From the IMG/VR virus record IMGVR_UViG_3300007917_000020, positions 1 through 37,087 of that record: a DNA stretch of 37,087 nt, one strand, 5' to 3'. Numbering within the stretch: position 1 is the stretch's first letter; every line of letters begins with the position of its first letter. Shown here piece after piece: positions 8,029-15,834 of the stretch. The stretch comes from a virus. The position numbers were made by a program, and so were the translations under genes. The notes below the pieces were generated by a model that was not told where the DNA came from, ran no database searches, and saw only the letters and a list, made by a program, of their open reading frames with translations.

Positions 8029-10262
8029 TATGCCATCACCTCTACTAATCTCTTATCAACCATCTTCGCTACACCATCTTCATCTACATACATGGACATA
8101 TTAGCCATTACAGATGCAAATGCTTGTGCCATTTTTCTATAGTCGATAATATCTCCTTGATTATTAGAACCATTAAGCGGTGTAACCCTAGTTCTTCCAC
8201 CCTGTTGGGTCAACAATTCAGCTCCAGCTTCACCAACAATTGCTGCTCCACCATATAAATATCCACCATCAGCAAGCATTGGGATTTTAGGAATATTGAT
8301 ACCAAAGTTCTTTCCACCAAATCCTGGTACCCAACTTGGTATTTTAATATTGATCCGGCTAAGTCCTCCGATGACTGAATTGATCATTCGAATTATCGAG
8401 TTCAATGGAGTTTTCAACACTGTACTCAGACCACCCATAATATTCTTGAATATACTCTTAACTGCTTCCCATGCACCTTTCCAGTTCCCCGTGAAGACAT
8501 TTTTCACGAAATCAATTATTCCCTGGAATATACTTATTACATTGCCAAAAATGGATCCTATCGATGTCAGCAACCCACCTGCAACCCTTAAAATACCTGT
8601 TGCCATTCCACCAAACACATTGGCCACCACATTAAATATCGCTGTGAGAACTGGTCCAAATGTCTTGATGAACCAATCTACTATTGGCTTAATCGAATTC
8701 CATAGCCTTGTCATATTCACAATGATGACTCCAACAAACTTTACCCAGTTATCCCACAAAGGTTTAATCCCCTCTTCCCAAACGCTTATCATAACAGCTT
8801 TCATTGTTTCAAAAATCGGCTTGATTATTGTGGACCAGGCGATGTTGATAGTTTCTTTAATTCCTTCCCATGCTCTAGTTAACACAGATCTAAAAATCTC
8901 ATTATTTTCCCATAACTGCTTAATTGCCACTGCTACAAGAGCAAATATGGCTATAGCCGCTGCGACTGGTGCTAATATTGATGTGAACGCTGTTGATAGT
9001 CCAGTAAGTCCACCTGCTCCACCAGCACCAGACAATTTCGTAACGAGTGCAATAATGTTACTAGCTGAACTGGCCAATGTTCCAAATATTATAAGGAGAG
9101 GCCCGATAGCGGCTATAACACCAATGATTGCAATAATGATGCTTTTTGTCCTTTGATCCAGTCCTGAAAACCATTGAACTAATTCCGTGACTTTCTGTAT
9201 AAGTGGAGTCATTATTGGAAGGAGGACCTGCCCGAGCTCCGTGCCTACCTGCTTTAATGATTCAGTAAGTATTCTCTGTGAATTGGCATATCCATCTGAT
9301 GTTCTTGCAAAGTCTCCAGAAGCATTGTTTGTTTTCTCCATTACATAAGAATATCGAAGTTGTACTTTCTCTGCTTCCGTCATCTCTTTGTATGATTTCT
9401 CCATGCCTTGCTGAAGAGCAAATTGCTCCAGATTTGCTTGAGTCATTACAACTCCTAGCTTCTTCAGAGATTCAGTTTCACCGGTATATACTGCATTCAA
9501 AGCAGTATTGGCAACATCTATCTTAATATTCTTAAATGATGCTAAGTCTGCAGCTCTTTTAGTAAGCTCCATTCCCATTTCAGCCGCTCTCTCCGTTGGT
9601 ATCTCCATGGAAGTACCCATATCACCATAAGTAGACACCATATCTAATGCAGTCTGCTGAGCTAACCCCATACTTTCGATTGATGATTCTGACCAATTAA
9701 TAACAGTCTTCGCGCTCTTATCAAATACCACTTCTGTCTTAGACATCGTTTCCTCAAGATCAGAAGCCATATCTGTTACTTTAAGTCCACCTGCAACCGC
9801 TCCTGCTGTAAAAATTGACATCTTCTTTCCGGCATTGGTACTAGCTTTCCCAATTTTGTCCAGATCCTTTGAGATGTCATCCCAGTTAGCTGTTTTCATT
9901 TTCTTAGTGACTTCGTCTATAGATTTTCCGTACTCTTCCATCTGCCTTTTAGCATTATTGAGTTCGGTTCTCTTTTTCTGAATTGCAGTTTCATTTCTAT
10001 TCTCTGCTGATTCTAAGGCTCTAAGTTCATCCTCAAGAACCTTTACTTTATCACCATAGTTGTCATACGCATCTCGAACAAATTGCAATCTAAGGTTTAA
10101 TTTATCGTATGTGGAGGCATTTTTATCTAATTGAGACTTTTCAAGCTGATAAGCCGATGTCAATTCCTTCATGTCATCAGTGATTGCTTTAATTGTCTTT
10201 CTAAATTCGACTTGCCCATCAGCTGTAAACTCCAGACCTACTCTTTTTAGATCACCAGCCAT
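8028..10262 (-). CDS. Tail tape measure protein
   Basis: 744 aa protein that sets tail length and is ejected with the DNA. Residues 10-135 are coiled coil, residues about 150-330 hold the conserved phage TMP region, and hydrophobic segments occur around 375-435 (IIIAIIGVIAAIGPLLIIF and neighbours). Further on, Trp-rich helices repeat. The C-terminus has the usual LADGGYLYGGAAIVGEAGAE motif. Start: AAGGAGG lies eight bases before the ATG at 10262; an upstream in-frame extension to 10298 has no site and overlaps the frameshift product. The length is short for the class and suggests a tail of roughly 110 nm by the usual 1.5 A per residue rule (inference). Confidence 0.93.
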   Translation of the reverse strand: MAGDLKRVGLEFTADGQVEFRKTIKAITDDMKELTSAYQLEKSQLDKNASTYDKLNLRLQFVRDAYDNYGDKVKVLEDELRALESAENRNETAIQKKRTELNNAKRQMEEYGKSIDEVTKKMKTANWDDISKDLDKIGKASTNAGKKMSIFTAGAVAGGLKVTDMASDLEETMSKTEVVFDKSAKTVINWSESSIESMGLAQQTALDMVSTYGDMGTSMEIPTERAAEMGMELTKRAADLASFKNIKIDVANTALNAVYTGETESLKKLGVVMTQANLEQFALQQGMEKSYKEMTEAEKVQLRYSYVMEKTNNASGDFARTSDGYANSQRILTESLKQVGTELGQVLLPIMTPLIQKVTELVQWFSGLDQRTKSIIIAIIGVIAAIGPLLIIFGTLASSASNIIALVTKLSGAGGAGGLTGLSTAFTSILAPVAAAIAIFALVAVAIKQLWENNEIFRSVLTRAWEGIKETINIAWSTIIKPIFETMKAVMISVWEEGIKPLWDNWVKFVGVIIVNMTRLWNSIKPIVDWFIKTFGPVLTAIFNVVANVFGGMATGILRVAGGLLTSIGSIFGNVISIFQGIIDFVKNVFTGNWKGAWEAVKSIFKNIMGGLSTVLKTPLNSIIRMINSVIGGLSRINIKIPSWVPGFGGKNFGINIPKIPMLADGGYLYGGAAIVGEAGAELLTQQGGRTRVTPLNGSNNQGDIIDYRKMAQAFASVMANMSMYVDEDGVAKMVDKRLVEVMA

Positions 10263-10266
10263 ACTC

Positions 10267-10751
10267 TCAACCTCCTTGGATTTTATTGTATTCCTCAATC
10301 ATCTCAAGAAAATCAAAAGGGTTAATCCACCAGAAATCAGACTCTGTCAGTCCGATCTGATATGCACTAACCCTTAGTTTATTGAAATTTACTTCTTCTT
10401 GGATGAGGGATAAACCTTTTTTTTTGAAACATTCTCTTCTTTCTTCTTCTGTTCTTCAAGTAATTCAACAGAAGCTTTAATCAAATCCTCATTAATGAGA
10501 AAATCAACTTCTTCAATATCACATGGATACCTTGAACCATTAAGAACAGCGCAGATTATTTTACTGAGACTATCAAGATACAATTGAGTATCTTCATCAT
10601 CAAATTGCATTACATCTGAATTGTCTCCATATTTTCCACTGATTTCCTCAAGTTTTTTGACATCACTCTTCAGATTCACCATTTCTTTTGAAGTTTTGAA
10701 TGAATAGAAAAGCTCCACCTTATCTCCATTAGCTAATGTTACTCTTTTCAT
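10267..10751 (-). CDS. Tail assembly chaperone gpGT-like, -1 frameshift product
   Basis: Reading the 120-codon gene at 10389-10751 with a -1 shift at the nine-A run (plus-strand T9, 10417-10425) yields a 161 aa fusion. After ...VSKKK the -1 frame continues GLSLIQEEVNFNKLRV and includes ESDFWWINPFDFLEMI, the 'F W ... P ... I' pattern typical of gpT extensions, and stops at 10267-10269, just before the tape measure start. gpG and gpGT chaperones bind the tape measure and recruit tail tube protein in lambda and its relatives. The frame is open for 49 codons after the slip, and the position is exactly where this frameshift occurs in siphoviruses. Confidence 0.85.
10389..10751 (-). CDS. Tail assembly chaperone gpG-like
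   Basis: 120 aa zero-frame product, between tail tube and tape measure genes. It begins MKRVTLANGDKVELFYSF and ends in a Lys-rich tail encoded after the slippery A run. It is acidic and helical, as gpG-type chaperones are. Most ribosomes should make this form and a minority the gpGT form. Start ATG follows an AGGAG site. Confidence 0.82.
   Translation of the reverse strand: MKRVTLANGDKVELFYSFKTSKEMVNLKSDVKKLEEISGKYGDNSDVMQFDDEDTQLYLDSLSKIICAVLNGSRYPCDIEEVDFLINEDLIKASVELLEEQKKKEENVSKKKVYPSSKKK
10417..10425 (-). promoter_or_regulatory. Slippery A9 sequence for -1 frameshifting
   Basis: Minus strand reads TTTC followed by nine A and GG. In the zero frame the codons are TCA AAA AAA AAG; a -1 slip gives AAA then GGT. 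It contains A AAA AAG, an efficient bacterial -1 heptamer. Confidence 0.82.
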
Positions 10752-10761
10752 TATGCTCCTC

Positions 10762-11370
10762 CTATGGTGTTACTGCTGGCATAGTTCCAGGTGAGTGAAC
10801 AACCTGAGTAAAGAATAGCTCCTCTGTCAGACCTTCAGGAAATGCAGTCATTTCACTGTCTACATACACATTTGTATTACCTGCAGCATCAAATGGTAAT
10901 GCACTGATTGTCAGGGAATCATTCTGTTCCGCTGGTGATGACTCTGATGTTGATGTTTCGTCAGACTTAGTAATCAGCTGACACTTAGGGAACCATTGAT
11001 ATCTGAAATGACCACCTGTCTTAATAACTACTTTTCCAAAAGCGAAGTAAGGCTTTGTCTTTGCTCCACCTGATAAAACAAGTCCGCTTACATCGATGGT
11101 TTCACCCTTCATTTTCGCAACATCATCTGGATCAAATGCTACAACTTCTACTTCAATTTCGTCTGAGGATCTAAGTGTTGGGGTATCATACACTTTTCCT
11201 GAAGCATATATCGGTTCTGATTCTTCATTTTCTGTAGTACTAATGGTTTTTACAACCTCTGATTTTGTAGGTGCACCTGCAAAGGTCATCGCTTCAATAT
11301 CAGTAGCAAAATCATAGTACAATGCACCTACCGTCTGTTTTCTGGCAGGTTTCTTATTTGTAATTGCCAT
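10762..11370 (-). CDS. Major tail (tube) protein, phi13 family
   Basis: 202 aa protein that polymerises into the tail tube. It begins MAITNKKPARKQTVGALYYD, where the VGALYYD stretch is typical of phi13-like major tail proteins, and has the EPIYASGKVYDTP and DDVAKMKGE segments seen in that family. It lies between the HK97 gp10-like protein and the tail chaperone, as expected. ATG after AGGAGG, nine bases away. Confidence 0.88.
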   Translation of the reverse strand: MAITNKKPARKQTVGALYYDFATDIEAMTFAGAPTKSEVVKTISTTENEESEPIYASGKVYDTPTLRSSDEIEVEVVAFDPDDVAKMKGETIDVSGLVLSGGAKTKPYFAFGKVVIKTGGHFRYQWFPKCQLITKSDETSTSESSPAEQNDSLTISALPFDAAGNTNVYVDSEMTAFPEGLTEELFFTQVVHSPGTMPAVTP

Positions 11371-11372
11371 TG

Positions 11373-11777
11373 TTAATTACCTCCTAGTTTCAAGTATTTG
11401 ATCATCTTTTCCTGGTATTTATTTTTATTCCTGTTCCATGTAGGCTTTAAATGAGGCTTTGCTGCCATTTTCGAGGAACCGTGTTCCAAAATCGGACCAT
11501 AGTATTTTTTCCATCCAACTCTAACCTTCGTTCCTGATTTCAGATCATCTTTCCAAGTTGACACCGTATCTAATATATGAGTATATCCGCTTGTGGAGAT
11601 TTGAGAACGTGGCTTTGGTAATCTGCTGATATCCTTTGCCAGCTCTTCTGCTCCTATCTCTAACGTTCTCTCAACTTGATTGTCATCCGTTTCCTTCAAG
11701 ATTTCTGCAAGCTCATCAGCTAAATCATTAACACCACCAAGGAATCCTTTATCCACGCTCACATTGAACCCCCACAT
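11373..11777 (-). CDS. HK97 gp10-like tail completion protein
   Basis: About 134 aa. The LADELAEILKETDD, GAEELAKDISRLPKPRS and VGWKKYYGPILEHGSSKMAAKPHLKPTW segments match the HK97 gp10 / minor capsid family involved in head-tail joining (key features: YGPILEHG and KPHLKP). The start is uncertain: the ATG at 11777 and a GTG at 11762 (GGGGG six bases before) are both possible; an upstream ATG at 11837 would overlap the preceding gene by 89 bases and is unlikely. Confidence 0.78.
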   Translation of the reverse strand: MWGFNVSVDKGFLGGVNDLADELAEILKETDDNQVERTLEIGAEELAKDISRLPKPRSQISTSGYTHILDTVSTWKDDLKSGTKVRVGWKKYYGPILEHGSSKMAAKPHLKPTWNRNKNKYQEKMIKYLKLGGN

Positions 11778-12075
11778 AATAGTGGAATATCCTGTCATTT
11801 TCATTGAATTCCACATATATCTCAGGGTTAAAACCATACTGGATCAGGACATTTTCTAACTCATCCACTTTCGGTTCATCAGGTATCAATGAAAATACAG
11901 ATATCTGGACCATCTCGTCTTTGCTATATGTTATACCAGAAGCCCTAGTCCCACCTCTTACATATCCCCAATATAATGATCTAGGGAAAGTAGCTAGATC
12001 ACTCTCTCTGAAGGACCATTCTCTTAAATTTGGAAATATTGACTTAATAATATTTGATAACTCTTTTTTAGTCAT
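11749..12075 (-). CDS. Head-tail joining / tail terminator-like protein
   Basis: 108 aa protein I do not recognise with certainty. Sequence features: PRSLYWGYVRGGTRASGITYSKDEMVQISVFS and an acidic C-terminal half. It lies between the head-tail stopper and the gp10-like gene, so a role in head-tail connection or tail termination is inferred from order alone. It follows the upstream gene by two bases and overlaps the next by about 29. Confidence 0.6.
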   Translation of the reverse strand: MTKKELSNIIKSIFPNLREWSFRESDLATFPRSLYWGYVRGGTRASGITYSKDEMVQISVFSLIPDEPKVDELENVLIQYGFNPEIYVEFNENDRIFHYYVGVQCERG

Positions 12076-12077
12076 TC

Positions 12078-12443
12078 CTACTCCACCTCCAGAATATAGC
12101 TCTCAGTGTAGTTTGACATTGTTATATCTGTTTCTGTGAACCCAGATGCATTTAAAGCTGTTACGGCATTCTCAACCTTATATGTCTGTTCTGCAATCTT
12201 AATAAATTGATTCTCAGTTATTCTCATCGGTCTTGTCCTGATTTTTCTTGTCACTTCAATGCCTGCAGCTTTGTATGCATTTTTCGTTCCATCAAAGATC
12301 TGAAGTTCTGTATAAGAGATTCCTTCCTTTACTTTTTTCAGCTTAGTTACGGAGTAATCCTCATCTCCATAATTGATCACATAGATACTAAATCTTCCAT
12401 CCAGGTAAACCGGCAGCTTCTTATTCGCTTTCAAAATTCTCAA
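12078..12443 (-). CDS. Head-tail stopper-like protein
   Basis: 121 aa, basic N-terminal part, beta-rich (VYLDGRFSIYVINYGDEDYSVTKL), ending in TESYILEVE. No motif I can name with certainty. The position immediately after the gp6-like connector is that of the head-tail stopper (gp16/SPP1-like) in siphoviruses, and that is the basis for the call. It overlaps the connector gene by 23 bases. Confidence 0.6.
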   Translation of the reverse strand: MRILKANKKLPVYLDGRFSIYVINYGDEDYSVTKLKKVKEGISYTELQIFDGTKNAYKAAGIEVTRKIRTRPMRITENQFIKIAEQTYKVENAVTALNASGFTETDITMSNYTESYILEVE

Positions 12444-12720
12444 TTTGAAGCCCCCTTAGATCTCTCTGGTAATTAACGTAAAACTCGTCTAGAACGCCAT
12501 AAAAGGCATATCTTGCAAAGTTGATTACATATGATCTTGCAGATAAATTTTCGTCGATATCGAATTCTCCAATCTTTGATTTTAAATAAAAAGCACCATT
12601 TTTCAGGTGCCTTTTTAGCCTTGTCATTACTCTTAAATCCTCTTCGTTAGAAGCATCAAGCATCAACTGAAGCTCATCCTCTAACTCTAATTCAAGGTTA
12701 TTTAGTTGCTCTTCAGTCAT
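12421..12720 (-). CDS. Head-tail connector, gp6-like
   Basis: 99 aa helical protein directly after the capsid gene. The features YVINFARYAFYGVLDEFYVNYQRDL and the acidic N-terminal helix fit the phage gp6-like head-tail connector family (DNA packaging adaptor), which forms a ring under the portal. ATG follows an AGGAGG site 10 bases past the capsid stop. Confidence 0.75.
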   Translation of the reverse strand: MTEEQLNNLELELEDELQLMLDASNEEDLRVMTRLKRHLKNGAFYLKSKIGEFDIDENLSARSYVINFARYAFYGVLDEFYVNYQRDLRGLQIENFESE

Positions 12721-12730
12721 GTTAATCCTC

Positions 12731-13882
12731 CTATACTACTTCCTGAGTCTCCACAATTCCTTCAACTGTAACTGGCTGTACAAATGGTGTCAGATTCGTG
12801 ATATCAAATACGATAGACATATTGTCATTCACGATTCTTCCATTTCCATATGCAACTGTTCTGTAGGTTCTCAGGTGGTCAAGGAACTTGAAATCATCGG
12901 AATACTGGATACCAACTTTTGTGAGCCCCATCTGATAGGATTCAGGAAGGAACGCCACCATCTTGTTTGCTGGTACATGAGCACTCTCGATAAGCTCCAC
13001 GTTGATATATGAAAGGATAGACTGATAGGTTCCATTAACAAATACAGTAGATGCTGGAATGACCTTTCCAAGCTTGTCTGCAGGGTTTACAACAAGAAGA
13101 ACCTTGCCCAGTTTTCTCTTTCCGCTGTTAGTTAATGGGATCAGTTTCGGAGCAAACTCTTCAGGTTTAAAAGAGTTCAGAGCTACCGTAGATTTATCAG
13201 GATGAACTCCATCTACTGCACCTGTCAGAGACTTTGTAAGTCCGATAGGTCCAGTAGAACCATCCCCTACTACTCCACCTTCTTCGATTCCGTCTTCGAG
13301 CACTTCAACAAGCACCGTTCTCACATATCTGTCAATCCACTCTGCCCCAAGCTCAAGAATTGCCGTTGGTACATACATGAAACCAGAAAGCTTGTGAGCT
13401 TCCACATCAAACCCTTTGATTGTAGCACTGATTTCGGAAGTGATTGCAGCTGTGAGTTCTCCCCACACTGCTTTACCTGTGTATTCTGATGTAATGAACT
13501 TATTGACACCAGCAGGCACAGTCTTAAAGTACTTCAGAAGATCATGATTTGTTTTGATCTCTTCAAAAACATAGTTTGTAGTAGTTTCAGGGAAGATATT
13601 TACATCTTCGATTGTCATAGCCTGCTGTGTCTTTGGGAATGCCTTCTCATAGAATTTCTTTTCTTCAGCTGTAAGGGTTCTTAACCCCATTTTTACTGCG
13701 TTTTCCTTATTAGCCTGAAGTTCGTTAAAATCAGACTTATACTGATTAACAATTTCAGCTGAGTTTGCTTCAATCAGCTGATGCATGGCTTGTACTATCT
13801 TCTCAGATTTCTCAGATGCTGTTGCTTCCTCAATGTTCTTTACCAGTTCAAGATACTTTTCATTTTTTTCTAAATTTATCAT
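12731..13882 (-). CDS. Major capsid protein, HK97 fold
   Basis: 383 aa. Residues 1-85 form a helical, charged scaffold-like delta domain (KYLELVKNIEEATASEKSEK), followed by the HK97-family body: NYVFEEIKTNHDLLKYFKTV, an E-loop region, VPTAILELGAEWIDRYVRTVLVE and VGDGSTGPIGLTKSLTG (the conserved G-G-T-P-G like turn). The neighbouring ClpP-like protease presumably cleaves the delta domain during maturation. The cleavage site is not evident; the sequence changes character near residues 85-95. Confidence 0.93.
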   Translation of the reverse strand: MINLEKNEKYLELVKNIEEATASEKSEKIVQAMHQLIEANSAEIVNQYKSDFNELQANKENAVKMGLRTLTAEEKKFYEKAFPKTQQAMTIEDVNIFPETTTNYVFEEIKTNHDLLKYFKTVPAGVNKFITSEYTGKAVWGELTAAITSEISATIKGFDVEAHKLSGFMYVPTAILELGAEWIDRYVRTVLVEVLEDGIEEGGVVGDGSTGPIGLTKSLTGAVDGVHPDKSTVALNSFKPEEFAPKLIPLTNSGKRKLGKVLLVVNPADKLGKVIPASTVFVNGTYQSILSYINVELIESAHVPANKMVAFLPESYQMGLTKVGIQYSDDFKFLDHLRTYRTVAYGNGRIVNDNMSIVFDITNLTPFVQPVTVEGIVETQEVV

Positions 13883-13884
13883 TC

Positions 13885-14652
13885 TTACTTACCTCCATAA
13901 TATAAATCCCATTCGGATTTTGCGCTTGGTTCAGTGACATTAGTTGTTCTGAGTTCTTCATTTTCTCTTTCAAGTTGTTTCAGTCTTAGAATCGTTGAGT
14001 GTAAGGTCTTGGCTTCAATTGACTGTTTCACTTTAGGTTCAGCTTTACTTGTTGCTATTCCCCACTCTATTGCTTCATCAGCAGTGATCCAGGTCTCTTT
14101 ATCCATAAGCTCTTTGATCTCTTCATTTTTTAGATTTGATGATTGATTGTATATCTCAATAGATGACTCAGCCATCTTTCTAAGGTCTGATGCTGCTTTT
14201 TCAAGTTCATTAGCATTTCCAGCTGTATGAACCCATGGATTATGCCACATCAGAAGTGATCCTGTATTCATAACCCTGCTCTTTCCAGCCATGAAAATAA
14301 CAGAAGCGATGGAACAGGCAAACCCATCATTGATAGTTGTGACCTCTTTATCGCTCGATTTAAGCATGTTATAAATGGCAAGACCTTCTGCTACTTCTCC
14401 ACCATATGAATTGATATGGACCTCGATTTCAGGTGTTTCCACTGCATCTAATTCACTTTTAAAAGAGTGTGATGAAACATCATTCTCAAACCACCTCCAA
14501 GAAGCGATGTCTCCATATATACTTAACTCTGTTTTCTGATCGTTGACTTTTTTAAACTGGAAATATGGTTTGTCTGATGGTTCCTGTAAAGCACCACTTC
14601 TTATGCTTGATGCATCAAGAGTTGCAATATTCATCATTACTTTTCTATTCAT
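13885..14652 (-). CDS. Prohead maturation protease, ClpP-like (S14 family)
   Basis: About 255 aa. The Clp protease fold runs from the IEVHINSYGGEVAEGLAIYN segment through GFACSIASVIFMAG, where the serine after Cys is the likely nucleophile, and LLMWHNPW, whose His is the likely base. ETWITADEAIEWGIA closes the core. It cuts scaffold and capsid delta domains in the prohead. The ATG at 14652 is preferred to the GTG at 14664: AAAGGGGG lies about 10 bases upstream of the ATG but touches the GTG. The C-terminal coiled part (KQLERENEELR) may act as scaffold. Confidence 0.9.
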   Translation of the reverse strand: MNRKVMMNIATLDASSIRSGALQEPSDKPYFQFKKVNDQKTELSIYGDIASWRWFENDVSSHSFKSELDAVETPEIEVHINSYGGEVAEGLAIYNMLKSSDKEVTTINDGFACSIASVIFMAGKSRVMNTGSLLMWHNPWVHTAGNANELEKAASDLRKMAESSIEIYNQSSNLKNEEIKELMDKETWITADEAIEWGIATSKAEPKVKQSIEAKTLHSTILRLKQLERENEELRTTNVTEPSAKSEWDLYYGGK

Positions 14653-15820
14653 CTTTCTTCTCACCCCCTTTCAATTCTTGCTCAGTAGTATAATTTTTAG
14701 ACCAGTGCCTTTCATCTGCTCCATCGTCTGAAGTTGGAAGCATATTGAATATTTCACGTAGTTCGTTATGGGTAAATCCAATCCCATAGAGCTTTTCAAG
14801 CGCTACAGCACTATCTAAGACATCTCTATGATTGATTTTTGTGGCATCAATGAAAATCTGCTCGCCTCTTAGATATGCCTCCTTACGAATAAGCTTTGCG
14901 TTAAGTTCATCACCAATAAGCTCCAGGAATACTTCTATCCCTGTAGTGATCCAGTCATTCATGGCATTTGATTTCTCTGTCGTTTTTCCAAGGAAAATAT
15001 CAATTGGAATATTCATCCCAATAGCTACCGATTCCATAGTGGCATTTAATGTCTTGAGAATATCTTCAGCATTCTGCCCTGTTGCCTTACCTATTTCTTC
15101 GAGCTCTTCTCCGGATTGAAGTGGTACTATAGCATTGGGACTTGAAAACACCTTCTCAAATAACTTTTCAACATAAAGCTGTGCTTTTGTTTTAATCTCT
15201 GTATTTTCTTCCTCTGTTGGGGCAGCTCCTATTCCAGTTCTTGCTACAGATGTACCTGAATGAAACACCAGTTTCTTACCATTATTCTGTTTAAAGTGAT
15301 TTACCGCTGCATCCATAATGCTACTCATTTCAGAGTAAAAACTCCTCATGGTATCACTAATGGTCATATTCTCAATCGTGAGATAGATCACATCTCCCAT
15401 AAGATATTTTTTTCTAGTGTTAAGATCATTAATCACAACATCGTAAAACTCCCATGGTTTATAAGCATAAATATTTTTCTGAAATGTATCTGCGATGAAT
15501 AGCTCATCCAAATACCCTTGAACTATAAGCACTTCTCCTTCCTGAAACAGCTTCGTAATAGCTTTATTCCAGAAATGAGTGGCATTCATGTTCTGATTGG
15601 GTCTTATATTGAGTGCATAATATAGATCATTCTTAACCTGCTTCTGTTTCTTCCCATCCACCTTCACCCTTTTGAATTCACACTTACTTATGACGTTCGC
15701 ATATAGCGTTATTCCTCTTTGAATCGCAAGTTCATTAAGTTTAAGTTTTACCGCATCCCATGTCAGACTCTGCAGTTCAACGTAATTTGTCTTTCCGTGT
15801 AAAAAATCTAAAATTCCTAT
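14645..15820 (-). CDS. Portal protein, HK97 family, with AUA start codon
   Basis: 391 aa dodecameric portal through which DNA is packaged. Core: DLYYALNIRPNQNMNATHFWNK, EVLIVQGYLDELF, GMNIPIDIFLGKTTEKSNAMNDW and NAKLIRKEAYLRGEQIFIDAT. The usual portal N-terminus is encoded upstream of the first ordinary start (GTG at 15667): GILDFLHGKTNYVELQSL and LAIQRGITLYANVISKCEFK are in frame and family-typical. The frame opens after a TAG at 15821-15823, and the only sensible start is the ATA at 15818-15820, eight bases after AGGAGG. A mutated ATG (ATG to ATA) or a sequencing error is the alternative. It overlaps the protease gene by eight bases. Confidence 0.88.
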   Translation of the reverse strand: MGILDFLHGKTNYVELQSLTWDAVKLKLNELAIQRGITLYANVISKCEFKRVKVDGKKQKQVKNDLYYALNIRPNQNMNATHFWNKAITKLFQEGEVLIVQGYLDELFIADTFQKNIYAYKPWEFYDVVINDLNTRKKYLMGDVIYLTIENMTISDTMRSFYSEMSSIMDAAVNHFKQNNGKKLVFHSGTSVARTGIGAAPTEEENTEIKTKAQLYVEKLFEKVFSSPNAIVPLQSGEELEEIGKATGQNAEDILKTLNATMESVAIGMNIPIDIFLGKTTEKSNAMNDWITTGIEVFLELIGDELNAKLIRKEAYLRGEQIFIDATKINHRDVLDSAVALEKLYGIGFTHNELREIFNMLPTSDDGADERHWSKNYTTEQELKGGEKKDE

Positions 15821-15828
15821 CTAAATCA

Positions 15829-15834
15829 CCTCCT
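15829..15834 (-). promoter_or_regulatory. Ribosome binding site that fixes the portal start
   Basis: AGGAGG (minus strand), followed by TG and overlapping the terL stop. It is eight bases before the ATA codon, the same spacing as between the tape measure AAGGAGG and its ATG. No ATG, GTG or TTG is in frame within reach. Confidence 0.85.

Noticed and set aside
8296-9156. 286-aa plus-strand ORF
   Set aside because: Antisense to the conserved tape measure coding sequence; low-complexity Ile/Pro/Thr-rich translation and no ribosome site.
10262-10298. Longer N-terminus for the tape measure protein
   Set aside because: No ribosome site, and it lies inside the gpGT frameshift coding sequence; the AAGGAGG site points to 10262.
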